From: Leptospira sp. B5-022
GTDB taxonomy: Bacteria > Spirochaetota > Leptospiria > Leptospirales > Leptospiraceae
NCBI RefSeq assembly: GCF_000347035.1
Contig: NZ_ANIJ01000039.1
Span: 1-51,783 of the forward strand
Direction: 5' to 3'
Length of the DNA stretch: 51,783 nucleotides
Both the position numbers and the translations under genes were made by a program. Shown piece by piece: positions 36,475 through 45,252 of the stretch (position 1 is its first letter; the number at the start of each line of letters is the position of its first letter). The notes under the pieces are model-generated. The model worked only from the letters and a program-made list of their open reading frames with translations, did not search any database and was not told the origin of the DNA.

Positions 36475-37830
36475 ATGGAAAAAGGACAAAAGTCCGGTCC
36501 ACTTGATCGGATTTTCAAATCGATCCAAGGATATCTAACTCCAAAAGCTCCGGTCTCTTCCGGACTTTCCTTTTGGAGAGAACTCATCTTAACTTCTATC
36601 TTATTCACTATGACAATACTTGGGACAGTGGTGTATTTTCCGAGCGTGTATCTCGCATGGAAGGAAGGTAAGACGGAAGTATTGTGGATAGATTCGTTCT
36701 CACTTGGATTGGTTTACCTTCTTCTATTGGTTAAAGGAATAAATTTTTCCGTTAAAGCTACCTTAGTCCTTACGATGAATTATTGTTTAGGACTATCTCT
36801 TTTGATATTTGTAGGACCGGAAGGTGGAGGATTACTTTGGTTGTTTCCCTTTCCGGTACTTGCAGGAGTTTTATTCGGTTTGAGCCCTTCTCTACTCGGT
36901 CTTTTGGCGAATATGATCGCGGTCTTTATTGCATCCAGAGCGCAATTTTACATGAACCTTCCTTGGCACATGGCTCCGGAAAGATTATATGTCGTTGGTT
37001 TGAACTTTCTAATAGCAAATACCATCGTATGTGTTCCCCTTACTATTCTAATGAGAGGATTACAGGAAAGTGTACAAAGAAGACACGAATACCTTACCAA
37101 TCTTAGATTACGAAAAGCTCATATATACAGATCTAAGCGTATTCTAGAAAAAGAGATCGCAACAAGGATTGAAATAGAAAGGACCTTGGAGGAAAATTTA
37201 AGGGAAAAAGAAGTATTACTTCACGAGATCCACCATAGGGTCAAAAATAATCTACAGATCGTTTCCGGAATGCTGAACTTACAAAACATGTATTCCGGCG
37301 AATCGGCTACTTCCGAAATTCTGTCCAAGGCACAGAATAGGATTACTGCAATGGCGATGATCCATGATCATCTCTACAAGCAGGACAAATTTGCGAATGT
37401 GGACATGAAGACATATTTGGAATCCCTTTTAAGACACCTAGTTACTTCTTATTTTCCGTCCGGGAATCGGATCGGCTTCGATGCGGATCTAGATCCAGTT
37501 AGACTTTCTATGGAAAAGGCGATCCCTTGCGGTTTGATCGTAACCGAGTTGATGTCAAACTCCCTAAAACATGCATTCCCGAGCGAAGCCAAAGGGAATA
37601 TTTTCGTTCAGCTAAAGGTAAAGGAGAATAAGATCCATCTTACCGTGAAAGACGACGGTGTAGGAATGCCTGGCATCCAAGAATGGTTCGGCCAGACTTC
37701 TTCCAAAAAATACGACCAGGATTCCTCATTGGGATTAATGATCATTCGTTCTTTATGCAACCAACTTAAGGCCGAGCTTGATCTGAAAAATATCGGCGGA
37801 ACCTCCGTTTGCTTGATTTTTAAAACTTGA
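36475..37830 (+). CDS. Membrane sensor histidine kinase, HisKA_2 type
   Basis: 451 residues from ATG 36475; an in-frame TTG at 36442 could add 11. The N-terminal half has six or so membrane helices (about 35-195), then a coiled coil (RILEKEIATRIEIERTLEEN). The dimerisation/phospho-acceptor box is LHEIHHRVKNNLQIV (His253/His254), the HisKA_2 signature. An ATPase domain follows, with TELMSNSLKHAF (N box), DDGVGMP (G1) and SLGLMIIRSL (G2). No receiver is attached and no response regulator is adjacent. The ligand seen by the membrane domain is unknown. Confidence 0.88.
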   Translation: MEKGQKSGPLDRIFKSIQGYLTPKAPVSSGLSFWRELILTSILFTMTILGTVVYFPSVYLAWKEGKTEVLWIDSFSLGLVYLLLLVKGINFSVKATLVLTMNYCLGLSLLIFVGPEGGGLLWLFPFPVLAGVLFGLSPSLLGLLANMIAVFIASRAQFYMNLPWHMAPERLYVVGLNFLIANTIVCVPLTILMRGLQESVQRRHEYLTNLRLRKAHIYRSKRILEKEIATRIEIERTLEENLREKEVLLHEIHHRVKNNLQIVSGMLNLQNMYSGESATSEILSKAQNRITAMAMIHDHLYKQDKFANVDMKTYLESLLRHLVTSYFPSGNRIGFDADLDPVRLSMEKAIPCGLIVTELMSNSLKHAFPSEAKGNIFVQLKVKENKIHLTVKDDGVGMPGIQEWFGQTSSKKYDQDSSLGLMIIRSLCNQLKAELDLKNIGGTSVCLIFKT

Positions 37831-37894
37831 TCGATTTATATTGTTTTAGCTCTGCAAAGCTTACCCGAAGAGAGTCGAATCCATAGAGGGCAAA

Positions 37895-38176
37895 ATGAAC
37901 TCAGTCCAACACGATGTCGCCGGCAAAAAATTCCTGATCCTACAAGACGGAAGAGAAGCTCACCTAGTTTATAGGGAGATAGGCTCCCATGTTTGGGACC
38001 TGTATCATACCTTTGTTCCGACCGATTTTAGAGGGAAAGGGATCGCTTCCCAGCTTGCGGAAGCTGCTCTAAAGACTGCAAGGGCCGAAACGAAAAAAGT
38101 TATCCCGAATTGTTCTTTTGTACAAACCTATCTGAAGCGGCACCCAGAATATTCGGATCTGGTGATTATGGAATGA
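37895..38176 (+). CDS. Small GNAT-type N-acetyltransferase (YjdJ-like)
   Basis: 93 residues. The acetyl-CoA loop is TDFRGKGIASQLAEAAL (about 49-65). The end (VIPNCSFVQTYLKRHPEY) is the conserved tail of the short YjdJ/GtNAT-like subfamily, which lacks the N-terminal half of full GNAT proteins. AGAGGG lies 4 nt before the ATG. Its stop overlaps the next start (ATGA), so it is translationally coupled with the VOC protein. Confidence 0.85.
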   Translation: MNSVQHDVAGKKFLILQDGREAHLVYREIGSHVWDLYHTFVPTDFRGKGIASQLAEAALKTARAETKKVIPNCSFVQTYLKRHPEYSDLVIME

Positions 38177-38514
38177 TCCATCATATCGCGATCTCCACTC
38201 AAAACCCTGAAACATTAAAAAATTTTTATATATCCATCCCGGGATTATCCTTCGAAAAAGATCATTTTTACCGGGAGGGTGGACTTAGATCTTCTTGGTT
38301 TTTAGCGGGAACCGTCCGTATCATGATCGAAAAGGAAGAAATATCCAAAGCTCCCCATGCTTTGATCTTCTCCGCCACAAAAAAGGAAGAAAGAGATCTG
38401 ATAGATTCCTTATTCGGAAATTCATTTATAGAAAAAACGGATTTTACGAAGTATCTTAAGGATCCCGACGGAAATCGATTAGGGTTTAGTTCTTATCCGG
38501 ACCCTTGGAACTAA
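38173..38514 (+). CDS. VOC/glyoxalase-superfamily protein
   Basis: 113 residues from ATG 38173, overlapping the GNAT stop by 4 nt. Glyoxalase fold landmarks: MIHHIAISTQNPETLKNFY at the start, and the closing KYLKDPDGNRLGF. Metal ligands may be His3 or His4 and a late acidic residue, but the enzyme class is not clear. The 3' end overlaps the convergent flavoprotein gene by 4 bp. Confidence 0.82.
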   Translation: MIHHIAISTQNPETLKNFYISIPGLSFEKDHFYREGGLRSSWFLAGTVRIMIEKEEISKAPHALIFSATKKEERDLIDSLFGNSFIEKTDFTKYLKDPDGNRLGFSSYPDPWN

Positions 38515-39749
38515 ATATCAGCCATAGCTTTTGCCGCAATATAAGAAGTGGTCCACGCATTTTGGAAATTGAATCCGCCCGTAATCCCATCTATATCCAA
38601 TACTTCTCCCGCAAAATAAAGCCCTGGATGGAGTCTACTTTCCATTTTGGAAAAATCCACCTCTCTGCGGCGAACTCCTCCGCAAGTCACAAACTCTTCT
38701 TTAAAAACTCCCTTGCCGGAAACTTTCAAGACGGTTCTCTTTAAAATTTCTTCCGCTTGGTGTAATTCTTTGGAAGAGATTTCGGACCATCTTTTTTCGG
38801 GACCGCAGGACTTCTCCCAGACCCTTTCCCAAAATCGGGACGGGAGATCGAACTCGGAACGACTTGCTGGTTTTTTGGCAGGACTATCCTTTTTTTTCTC
38901 CAAAAATATCTCCCTCAATTTTTGTCTAGAGAGATTAGGCACCCAATCTACGAGCAGTTCCGCTTTATAATCGGTATCAAATAATTCACGTGCCGCCCAA
39001 GCGGAAAGTTTTAGGACCGCAGGACCGCTTAATCCCCAATGAGTAAAAAGGATCGGTCCTTTTTGTTTTAGTTTAGAATTTCTGAATATGATTTCTACGT
39101 CCTGAACTGTCAGTCCCTGGAATCCGTCCAATAACGGATCTGATATCTCGAATGTGAATAAAGAAGGGACCGGGGATTCTATAGTGTGTCCCATATTTTC
39201 CAGCCATCCCCACACTTTACGAGAAGAACCGCTTGCGACCAGAACGAAATCGAAATATTCCTCTCCTTCCTCGGTTTGTATCCTGAACCTTTTACCGTTC
39301 GGATCTTCATTTTTATAAATTCCTAATATAGAAATTTTAGTACGTATCTTGACTCCGGATCTTTTCGCTTCTTCCAATAAACAATTGATGATGGTTTCGG
39401 AATTATCGGTGACGGGGAACATCCTACCGTCACTTTCCGTTTTTAATTTTACTCCCCTGGATTCGAAAAAACGGATCGTGTCCTTGGGCTGGAACATCTC
39501 GAATGCTCTTTTGAGTTCCTTCTCCCCTCTTGGATAACGTTTGGACAATTCTTCCGGATCGAAACAGGAATGGGTGACATTACATCGTCCTCCTCCGGAA
39601 ATTTTCACTTTGGATAATACGTTAGGGGATTTTTCGTATAGTTGGACAGATATTCGTTCTTTCGAAAGAATTTTAGTCTGGATGGCTCCGAAAAAACCGG
39701 CGGCGCCGCCGCCGATCACTGCTAATTTTTTGGTTTGGGTTTCTTCCAT
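38511..39749 (-). CDS. FAD-dependent oxidoreductase, HI0933/BaiN (YhiN)-like
   Basis: 412 residues. The N-terminal FAD-binding loop is AVIGGGAAGFFGAI (9-22), followed by KVKISGGGRCNVTHS, which is diagnostic of the HI0933/YhiN flavoproteins. GPILFTHWGLSGPAVL and the C-terminal GEVLDIDGITGGFNFQNAW are also characteristic. Cytosolic; the physiological reaction is uncertain for most members. It lies 10 bp downstream of the pirin gene on the same strand, so likely one transcript. Confidence 0.9.
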   Translation of the reverse strand: MEETQTKKLAVIGGGAAGFFGAIQTKILSKERISVQLYEKSPNVLSKVKISGGGRCNVTHSCFDPEELSKRYPRGEKELKRAFEMFQPKDTIRFFESRGVKLKTESDGRMFPVTDNSETIINCLLEEAKRSGVKIRTKISILGIYKNEDPNGKRFRIQTEEGEEYFDFVLVASGSSRKVWGWLENMGHTIESPVPSLFTFEISDPLLDGFQGLTVQDVEIIFRNSKLKQKGPILFTHWGLSGPAVLKLSAWAARELFDTDYKAELLVDWVPNLSRQKLREIFLEKKKDSPAKKPASRSEFDLPSRFWERVWEKSCGPEKRWSEISSKELHQAEEILKRTVLKVSGKGVFKEEFVTCGGVRRREVDFSKMESRLHPGLYFAGEVLDIDGITGGFNFQNAWTTSYIAAKAMADI

Positions 39750-39759
39750 GAATGGGGAA

Positions 39760-40626
39760 TTATATTGTCCCCATTTTTCCAGCCGAATAATCTTCGAAGG
39801 CTTGTTGTATCTCTTGAGGAGTGCTCATCACGAAAGGGCCATAACGTGCCACAGGTTCGTTCAAAGGTTGTCCTCCAAGGATCAAAATTTCCCAGGCATA
39901 ATTTTCAGGAGCTCTTAGGCCTATACTACCTTCTCCCCCTTGGTAGAAGACTGTTTCCCCTTCTACGAGATCGACTTCGGCATCCGTATCAATAACAGTA
40001 CCTTCCCCCACGAAAGGATATACCAGAATATTATAATCTTTTGGTACAGGCACTTCGGCATAGGAACCCGGAGAAAGTTTCAAATGGAAGAACGTAATCG
40101 GTGTCTGAGTTTGGATCACTGCATTCGTTCCCCAAAGTTCTCCTGCGATCACCTTTGCCCAAACACCGTCTTTTTCTGCCACAGGCAACTCGGAAGAATC
40201 CACTTCCTGGTATTTCGGGGAAATAAGTTTTTTATCCCTTGGGAGATTGACCCATATCTGGAATCCGTGCATTCTTCCGCCTCTGGATTGAAAATCAGCC
40301 GAAGGAAGTTCCGAATGCACAAGGCCTGCCCCCGCAGTCATCCATTGAATTCCACCTTCTTTTAATTTTCCGGCATGTCCCCAGGAATCTCTGTGTTCCA
40401 TTTCTCCGGACAATAGATACGTAACGGTCTCAAAACCTCTATGAGGATGATCGGGAGCTCCGATCGCTTTACCAGGTTCATAAACAACCGGTCCCATTTC
40501 GTCCAAAAGCAAAAAAGGATCCCAATAAGAAAATTGCGGAACTGGAAAAGGTCTGCGGACTGGAAATCCTCCACCCTCGATAGTTTTTTCGGCGATTCTT
40601 GTTCCGGTTATTCGTCTAAAACCCAT
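39760..40626 (-). CDS. Pirin-family protein
   Basis: 288 residues, a two-domain cupin of pirin type. Metal ligands are visible: His60 and His62 in DHPHRGFETVTY, His104 and Glu106 in GLVHSELPS. The family has Fe-dependent quercetinase-like or regulatory roles. The start is supported by GGGAGG 4 nt before the ATG. It precedes the HI0933-like flavoprotein by 10 bp and is divergent from the SRPBCC gene. Confidence 0.92.
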   Translation of the reverse strand: MGFRRITGTRIAEKTIEGGGFPVRRPFPVPQFSYWDPFLLLDEMGPVVYEPGKAIGAPDHPHRGFETVTYLLSGEMEHRDSWGHAGKLKEGGIQWMTAGAGLVHSELPSADFQSRGGRMHGFQIWVNLPRDKKLISPKYQEVDSSELPVAEKDGVWAKVIAGELWGTNAVIQTQTPITFFHLKLSPGSYAEVPVPKDYNILVYPFVGEGTVIDTDAEVDLVEGETVFYQGGEGSIGLRAPENYAWEILILGGQPLNEPVARYGPFVMSTPQEIQQAFEDYSAGKMGTI

Positions 40627-40701
40627 ATTTCCTCCCTATATTACATTGGACTCAAAAAAGAGTCTTAAGGGAATTCTTTTTAAGGTAAGAGAGAAGTTTC
40701 C

Positions 40702-41172
40702 ATGGCGACGACAACGATTGCTTTTACTGTGCCGATCTCTTTAAGTAGAGCGTTCGATTACGTTTCTAATTTCGAACGTTTTCCGGACTGGTCTGGAAAC
40801 ATCCTCTCTTTTAAGAAGAATGAAAGTACTTCCGGTTTTCAAGTAAAAGTTAGATTTTGGTTTTTCCCGTGTAAGTTCGAATACAGGATTATAGAATCAA
40901 AATATCCTAGTAGATTGGTATTCCGGATCAAAAGTAGATTTTCGGATCAGACCGAGACATTCTCCTTCTACCCTGACCCAAAAGGTTCCGATACGGATAC
41001 TAAGATCCTCTTTACAAGTCAAATGGAGTTGTCCGGATTATATAAAATTTTCGGATCCTGGATCTTCTGCAAGATATTCAAAAATACGAGACGGGATATT
41101 CGAAAATTGCAGGAGATCCTTTCCCAAGGTAAAATCTTAGGAATTCGTAATTTTCAAGTGATACATGATTAA
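40702..41172 (+). CDS. SRPBCC/polyketide-cyclase-like protein
   Basis: 156 residues. The start (TIAFTVPISLSRAFDYVSNFERFPDWSGN, here given as its key parts FDYVSNFERFPDW) is the usual opening of the START/SRPBCC helix-grip fold. Strands then follow, with a long C-terminal helix. This fold binds hydrophobic ligands in the cytosol; ligand unknown. No partner gene is obvious. Confidence 0.75.
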   Translation: MATTTIAFTVPISLSRAFDYVSNFERFPDWSGNILSFKKNESTSGFQVKVRFWFFPCKFEYRIIESKYPSRLVFRIKSRFSDQTETFSFYPDPKGSDTDTKILFTSQMELSGLYKIFGSWIFCKIFKNTRRDIRKLQEILSQGKILGIRNFQVIHD

Positions 41173-41274
41173 CCTTAAGTATAAATTATTGATCGGATAA
41201 ATGCTTGTGTTTTTACTTTTAAAAGTAGATTATACTACATTATTTTTTCGTCCTAAAGAGTATCGTATTTGGTT

Positions 41275-42978
41275 ATGGAAAATCTTCCTTATAGCGTCGC
41301 TCCCTTACCCAAAAACGAAGACGAAAGGGTACATGCATTAAAACGTTATAGAATTCTGGATACTCTGCCCGAGGAAAAATACGACGGTATTATCAAGGCT
41401 GCCTCCCTAATTTGTGGAACACCTATTGCATTGGTTTCCCTCATCGATTCAGAAAGGCAATGGTTCAAGGCTAGAATGGGTCTAAATGTCGAAGAGACTC
41501 CTCGCCAAATTTCCTTTTGTCAATTTGCCGTTTACGAAAATAAAGTTTTGGTTGTCGAAGACGCTTTAAACGATGATAGATTCCGGGAAAATCCCCTTGT
41601 TTTAAATGAACCGAATATTAGATTCTATGCCGGCGCTCCATTAAGAACCCCTGATGGTTACGTTCTGGGCACCTTATGTGTATTAGATACACAACCTAAA
41701 AAAATATCCGAGGTGGAAATACAAGCTTTAGAAGCGCTGGCAAATTCAGTGGTTTCTTTCATGGAGTTAGATGCAAAAACTCAGTCGCTGATCCAACTAC
41801 AGGCTGTGGCATTAGAATTACAAAAAGCGAAAGAACAATTCTTTATCAATATGAACCATGAACTCAGGACACCTGTACATGGTATCCTCGGAATGGTCGA
41901 TCTACTACATCAAACTGAGGATCCGGAACTTCATAAGGAATATTTAAATTCCTTAACGGAGAGTTCCGAACATCTGATCCGATTGATCAATGACGTAATT
42001 GATTTCAGCAAAGCCGAATCCGGTTCCTTACATTTTAGTTTTAAAGAATTCGACATGATCTCTCTTCTGGAAAGATATGCGGAAGAAGCCTCCGACAAGG
42101 CATTTAAGAAAGGATTGGCATTTAAAACGATCTTTCCCCCTGCAAGGGAAAGTATTGACGTAAAATCGGATTCCATACGGATCAGACAGATTCTTTCCAA
42201 TTTAGTTTCCAACGCTTTGAAGTTCACGGAAAAAGGTGGGATTACCGTAGAATTGGAGTTAAGATCCGAAAGCGAGATCGATATTACAGTTTCTTTAAGT
42301 GTAAAAGATACCGGTATAGGCATTGAAACAAATAGGATGGAGGCCTTATTCGAAGCATTTTCTCAAACCGATATTTCCACTTCCCGAAAATACGGTGGCA
42401 CAGGTTTAGGGCTTTCTTTGTGTAAAAGGATCTGTAAGGCATTGGATTGGAATATATTCGCGGAAAGTGAATTAGGGAGAGGTTCCAGATTCGTTTTAGA
42501 AATGACCCTTCCAAAAGCGGATCTTTCGGAAAAAATTAAAATAGCAGAATCTAAAAATCGAAGTAATTTCGATTTTTCCGAACATAGGGAACTGAAAGTA
42601 CTTGTCGCGGAAGACAATCCCGTAAACCAAAAGTTAATCCAAAAAATGCTGGAGAAGTTAGGATTACAATGTACGATTGTTTCCAACGGAATAGACGCCT
42701 TGGCTTATTGGGAGGAGAAAGATGTGGATCTTCTTCTTTTAGATATCCAAATGCCGGAATTGAGCGGATTAGAAACTGCAAGGATCCTAAAGAAGAAACC
42801 CGGCGCCAAAAAGGTTCCTTGGATCATTGCAGTCACTGCCCATGATAGCCCGGAAGACAGAAAAGCATGTGCAGAAGCCGGCATGGACGATTATTTAGGA
42901 AAACCTTTCCGTTTAGAGGACCTCGGAGAAAAGATCCGAGAATTTTTGAAAAATTTTCCTTCCACTATTGCTTCCTAA
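41275..42978 (+). CDS. GAF-domain hybrid sensor histidine kinase / response regulator
   Basis: 567 residues from ATG 41275 (a TTG two codons earlier is possible). Soluble. A GAF domain spans about 30-165 (CQFAVYENKVLVVEDA, APLRTPDGYVLGTLCVLD). A HisKA domain has NMNHELRTPVHG (His195), and an ATPase domain has LVSNALKFT, VKDTGIGI and YGGTGLGLSL. The C-terminal receiver has VLVAEDNPVNQKL, phospho-Asp490 in LLLLDIQMPE, and DDYLGKPF. All catalytic motifs are intact. The short start motif (ERVHALKRYRILDT) is common to GAF kinases that sense small molecules. It is monocistronic. Confidence 0.93.
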   Translation: MENLPYSVAPLPKNEDERVHALKRYRILDTLPEEKYDGIIKAASLICGTPIALVSLIDSERQWFKARMGLNVEETPRQISFCQFAVYENKVLVVEDALNDDRFRENPLVLNEPNIRFYAGAPLRTPDGYVLGTLCVLDTQPKKISEVEIQALEALANSVVSFMELDAKTQSLIQLQAVALELQKAKEQFFINMNHELRTPVHGILGMVDLLHQTEDPELHKEYLNSLTESSEHLIRLINDVIDFSKAESGSLHFSFKEFDMISLLERYAEEASDKAFKKGLAFKTIFPPARESIDVKSDSIRIRQILSNLVSNALKFTEKGGITVELELRSESEIDITVSLSVKDTGIGIETNRMEALFEAFSQTDISTSRKYGGTGLGLSLCKRICKALDWNIFAESELGRGSRFVLEMTLPKADLSEKIKIAESKNRSNFDFSEHRELKVLVAEDNPVNQKLIQKMLEKLGLQCTIVSNGIDALAYWEEKDVDLLLLDIQMPELSGLETARILKKKPGAKKVPWIIAVTAHDSPEDRKACAEAGMDDYLGKPFRLEDLGEKIREFLKNFPSTIAS

Positions 42979-43036
42979 AGTCTTATTCAGTCCTCAAACT
43001 TAGGGGATCGATATGCAGCCCATTTCGGATGGACTG

Positions 43037-43627
43037 TTATATTAAAAAATTCGAAAGCATCTTCCTTCCTCCTTCCGTAGCGAATGACTCAGGATGGAAT
43101 TGTACACCCTCCATTCTTTTTTTTAGATTCCGTATACCCATCAGTTCGTTATCTGCATAGGCGGTCCTTTCCCATTCTTTTCCAAGAGAGTTCTCATCCA
43201 CGACTAAAGAATGATACCTCATCACTTTGAGATTCGTAGGAAGATCCCGATAAACTCCTTTACCGTCCGTTTTGATCTCGGAAATCTTTCCATGCAAAGG
43301 ATATTCCGCTTTTATAATATTTGCTCCAGCAAAATAAGCCATCCCTTGCATTCCGAGACAAACTCCTAAGATAGGAATTTCTCCTCCTAATTGTTTTAAG
43401 ATCTCCATGGAACAGCCGAAATATTCAGGTTCTTCCGGAGTTCCGGGTCCTGGAGAAAGTAGAATTCTATCGTACCTTTCCTTTAAAACTTTAGAAACAT
43501 CCGTCTCATTTTGACGGATCACATCCAATCTAAATCTGTATGGGAACTCTTCTTCTAAAATTTCTCCGACGAGTTGAAATAAATTATAGGAAAATGAATC
43601 GTGATGGTCCACTATCAAAACTTTCAT
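43037..43627 (-). CDS. trpG: Anthranilate synthase component II (glutamine amidotransferase)
   Basis: 196 residues, class I glutamine amidotransferase. The triad is present: Cys90 in ILGVCLGMQG, His178 and Glu180 in VQFHPES. LLSPGPGTPEE is the glutamine-site loop. It supplies ammonia to the chorismate-using subunit encoded just upstream, with a 4-nt ATGA overlap. Such subunits may also serve p-aminobenzoate synthesis, so a dual TrpG/PabA role is possible. Confidence 0.88.
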   Translation of the reverse strand: MKVLIVDHHDSFSYNLFQLVGEILEEEFPYRFRLDVIRQNETDVSKVLKERYDRILLSPGPGTPEEPEYFGCSMEILKQLGGEIPILGVCLGMQGMAYFAGANIIKAEYPLHGKISEIKTDGKGVYRDLPTNLKVMRYHSLVVDENSLGKEWERTAYADNELMGIRNLKKRMEGVQFHPESFATEGGRKMLSNFLI

Positions 43628-45042
43628 CGGATTGCCTCCATCGCTTTCAAAACAGCTCCTAATTTATGACCGATCTCTTCGTATTCCGCGTCCGGATCCG
43701 AATCCAATACGATCCCACCTGAGGCTCGGACAACTGCCTCTTCTTCCTTTCTGAAATAACTTCGGATCGGAATACAAAAGGAACAATTTCCATCGAAGCC
43801 GAACTTTCCTACGGCCCCTCCATAAGGACCTCTCGGATCGTTTTCTATCCTATGGATGATCTTCATGGATTCTATCTTTGGAGCACCGCTTAACGTTCCG
43901 GTAGGGAAAGAAGAAGCCAATCCGGAAAACATATCCTGACCGACTCTTAGAATTCCTGAAACTTCCGTAGAGAGGTGCTGCACATGGCTAAACCTTTTGA
44001 GAGCGAAGGAATCTCTCACTTTTACGGTTCCGAATTTGGAAACTCTTCCCAGGTCATTTCGATGCAGATCCACTAACATATTATGTTCTGCGATCTCTTT
44101 CGGATCGGAAAGAAGTTGTAACGCAAACTTTCGGTCTTCTTCTTCGTCAGCTCCCCTTCGAATGGTTCCGGCCAAGGGAAAACTTTCCGCAAGTCCATCT
44201 TTTAAACGAAATAAAAGTTCGGGACTCGCTCCGAGATGAACTTCTCCCGGAAAACTCATAAAAAACATAAAAGGGGAAGGATTAATTTTTCGCACCGATT
44301 TGTATAATTCGAAATCACCTCTTCTTCTGGATACGGCAGTCTCGCCATCTCCTACCAAAAATGTTTTTCGAAAGCCCACTTGGCATTGGAAGGTATTTCC
44401 TTTTCGGATCTCTTCTAAAACTTCATCCACCATCATCCTGTGTTCCGCCTTTGTTTTAGAAAAACCTAAATCGACTGATAGGAATTTTCCTTTTTCGGGG
44501 TTTTTCTTTTCAAAAATCCCTTCGAACAAAGAGTATCGATCCGTTCCGTAATGAAAATATTTGGATTCTCCCGTCCTTCTATCCAAGAGGATGCCGTCTT
44601 CCATCCAAACAAAACAGAACTTAGGAAATTTGGGATGTTCTTTGAGAAGGAGACTTGGCTCCATATCGTTAGCAGCCTCATAGGAAAGATAACCGTAGAG
44701 ACCTCCCCCGCCCGCTTCCGTACATTCTAAGAAAGATTTTCGGGGAGGAAAAATTTCGGAAAACAACCGGTATGGATTTCCTTTACCGATCTCTTCTCCG
44801 TTACATTCCAATCGGTCTCCCTTTGCTTTGAAGATCCTCTTAGGAAAGCCCGAAATAAAACTGTATCTGGAATTATCCGATTCCGGTCCCAAACTTTCGA
44901 ATAAGATTGCAACCTCGGTTTCCTCCATTAGTTTTCGGAAATATTCCATGACACCTTGTTCCTTCAAGGGGAATGGCCGGAGAATAGGTCTTGGAAAAAG
45001 TGAACTTGCTTCTTTTCTGATATTTTGTATCTCTATGGACAT
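43624..45042 (-). CDS. trpE: Anthranilate synthase component I
   Basis: 472 residues. Chorismate-binding core motifs include GNTFQCQVG, PSPFMFFM, ASPELLF, SFPLAGTIRRG, HNMLVDLHRNDLG, SSFPTGTLSGAPK and GGIVLDSDPDAEYEE. The Ala in PLAGT is typical of TrpE; PabB has Lys there (PIKGT). This supports anthranilate, not aminodeoxychorismate, synthesis. AAGGAG lies 7 nt before the ATG. It overlaps the amidotransferase gene by 4 nt. It is downstream of ilvB in the same direction. Confidence 0.88.
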   Translation of the reverse strand: MSIEIQNIRKEASSLFPRPILRPFPLKEQGVMEYFRKLMEETEVAILFESLGPESDNSRYSFISGFPKRIFKAKGDRLECNGEEIGKGNPYRLFSEIFPPRKSFLECTEAGGGGLYGYLSYEAANDMEPSLLLKEHPKFPKFCFVWMEDGILLDRRTGESKYFHYGTDRYSLFEGIFEKKNPEKGKFLSVDLGFSKTKAEHRMMVDEVLEEIRKGNTFQCQVGFRKTFLVGDGETAVSRRRGDFELYKSVRKINPSPFMFFMSFPGEVHLGASPELLFRLKDGLAESFPLAGTIRRGADEEEDRKFALQLLSDPKEIAEHNMLVDLHRNDLGRVSKFGTVKVRDSFALKRFSHVQHLSTEVSGILRVGQDMFSGLASSFPTGTLSGAPKIESMKIIHRIENDPRGPYGGAVGKFGFDGNCSFCIPIRSYFRKEEEAVVRASGGIVLDSDPDAEYEEIGHKLGAVLKAMEAIR

Positions 45043-45059
45043 AGTCGTCTCCTTAATAT

Positions 45060-45110
45060 TAGGCCCGAAAGGCCTTGCAACACATTAGAAAAAAGGAATA
45101 TTAAAGTACG
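45060..45110 (-). promoter_or_regulatory. Two small GC-rich hairpins in the trpE leader
   Basis: On the minus strand GGCCC-CGCCC-GGGCC, then AGGCC-TTTCG-GGCCT, lie within 60 nt before trpE. Their arms can pair with one another, so alternative structures are possible, but there is no T-run and no Trp-rich leader frame. Confidence 0.3.
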
Positions 45111-45185
45111 ATTTGGCCCGGGCGGGGCCACCAAGAGATACTAAAAGTAAAGATAGACGGAACGGACGAAAATAAAGGATCTCCT

Positions 45186-45217
45186 GATTTCTCGACCGAA
45201 ATTTCGACCGAGAAATC
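45186..45217. repeat. 32-bp near-palindrome between ilvB and trpE
   Basis: GATTTCTCG (45186-45194) and CGAGAAATC (45209-45217) are perfect inverted arms, and the interior (CGAAATTTCG) is itself palindromic. It could be a hairpin ending the ilvB transcript or a protein-binding site. No T-tract follows on the minus strand. Confidence 0.5.
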
Positions 45218-45252
45218 ATTTTGTAAATAAAACCGTATGTAAACGGAGTTTT

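Noticed and set aside
43624..45042. PabB (aminodeoxychorismate synthase) instead of TrpE
   Set aside because: The key motif reads PLAGT with Ala; PabB has Lys at this place.
45060..45090. Nine-codon frame (MCCKAFRA) as a trp leader peptide
   Set aside because: No Trp codon and no ribosome site.
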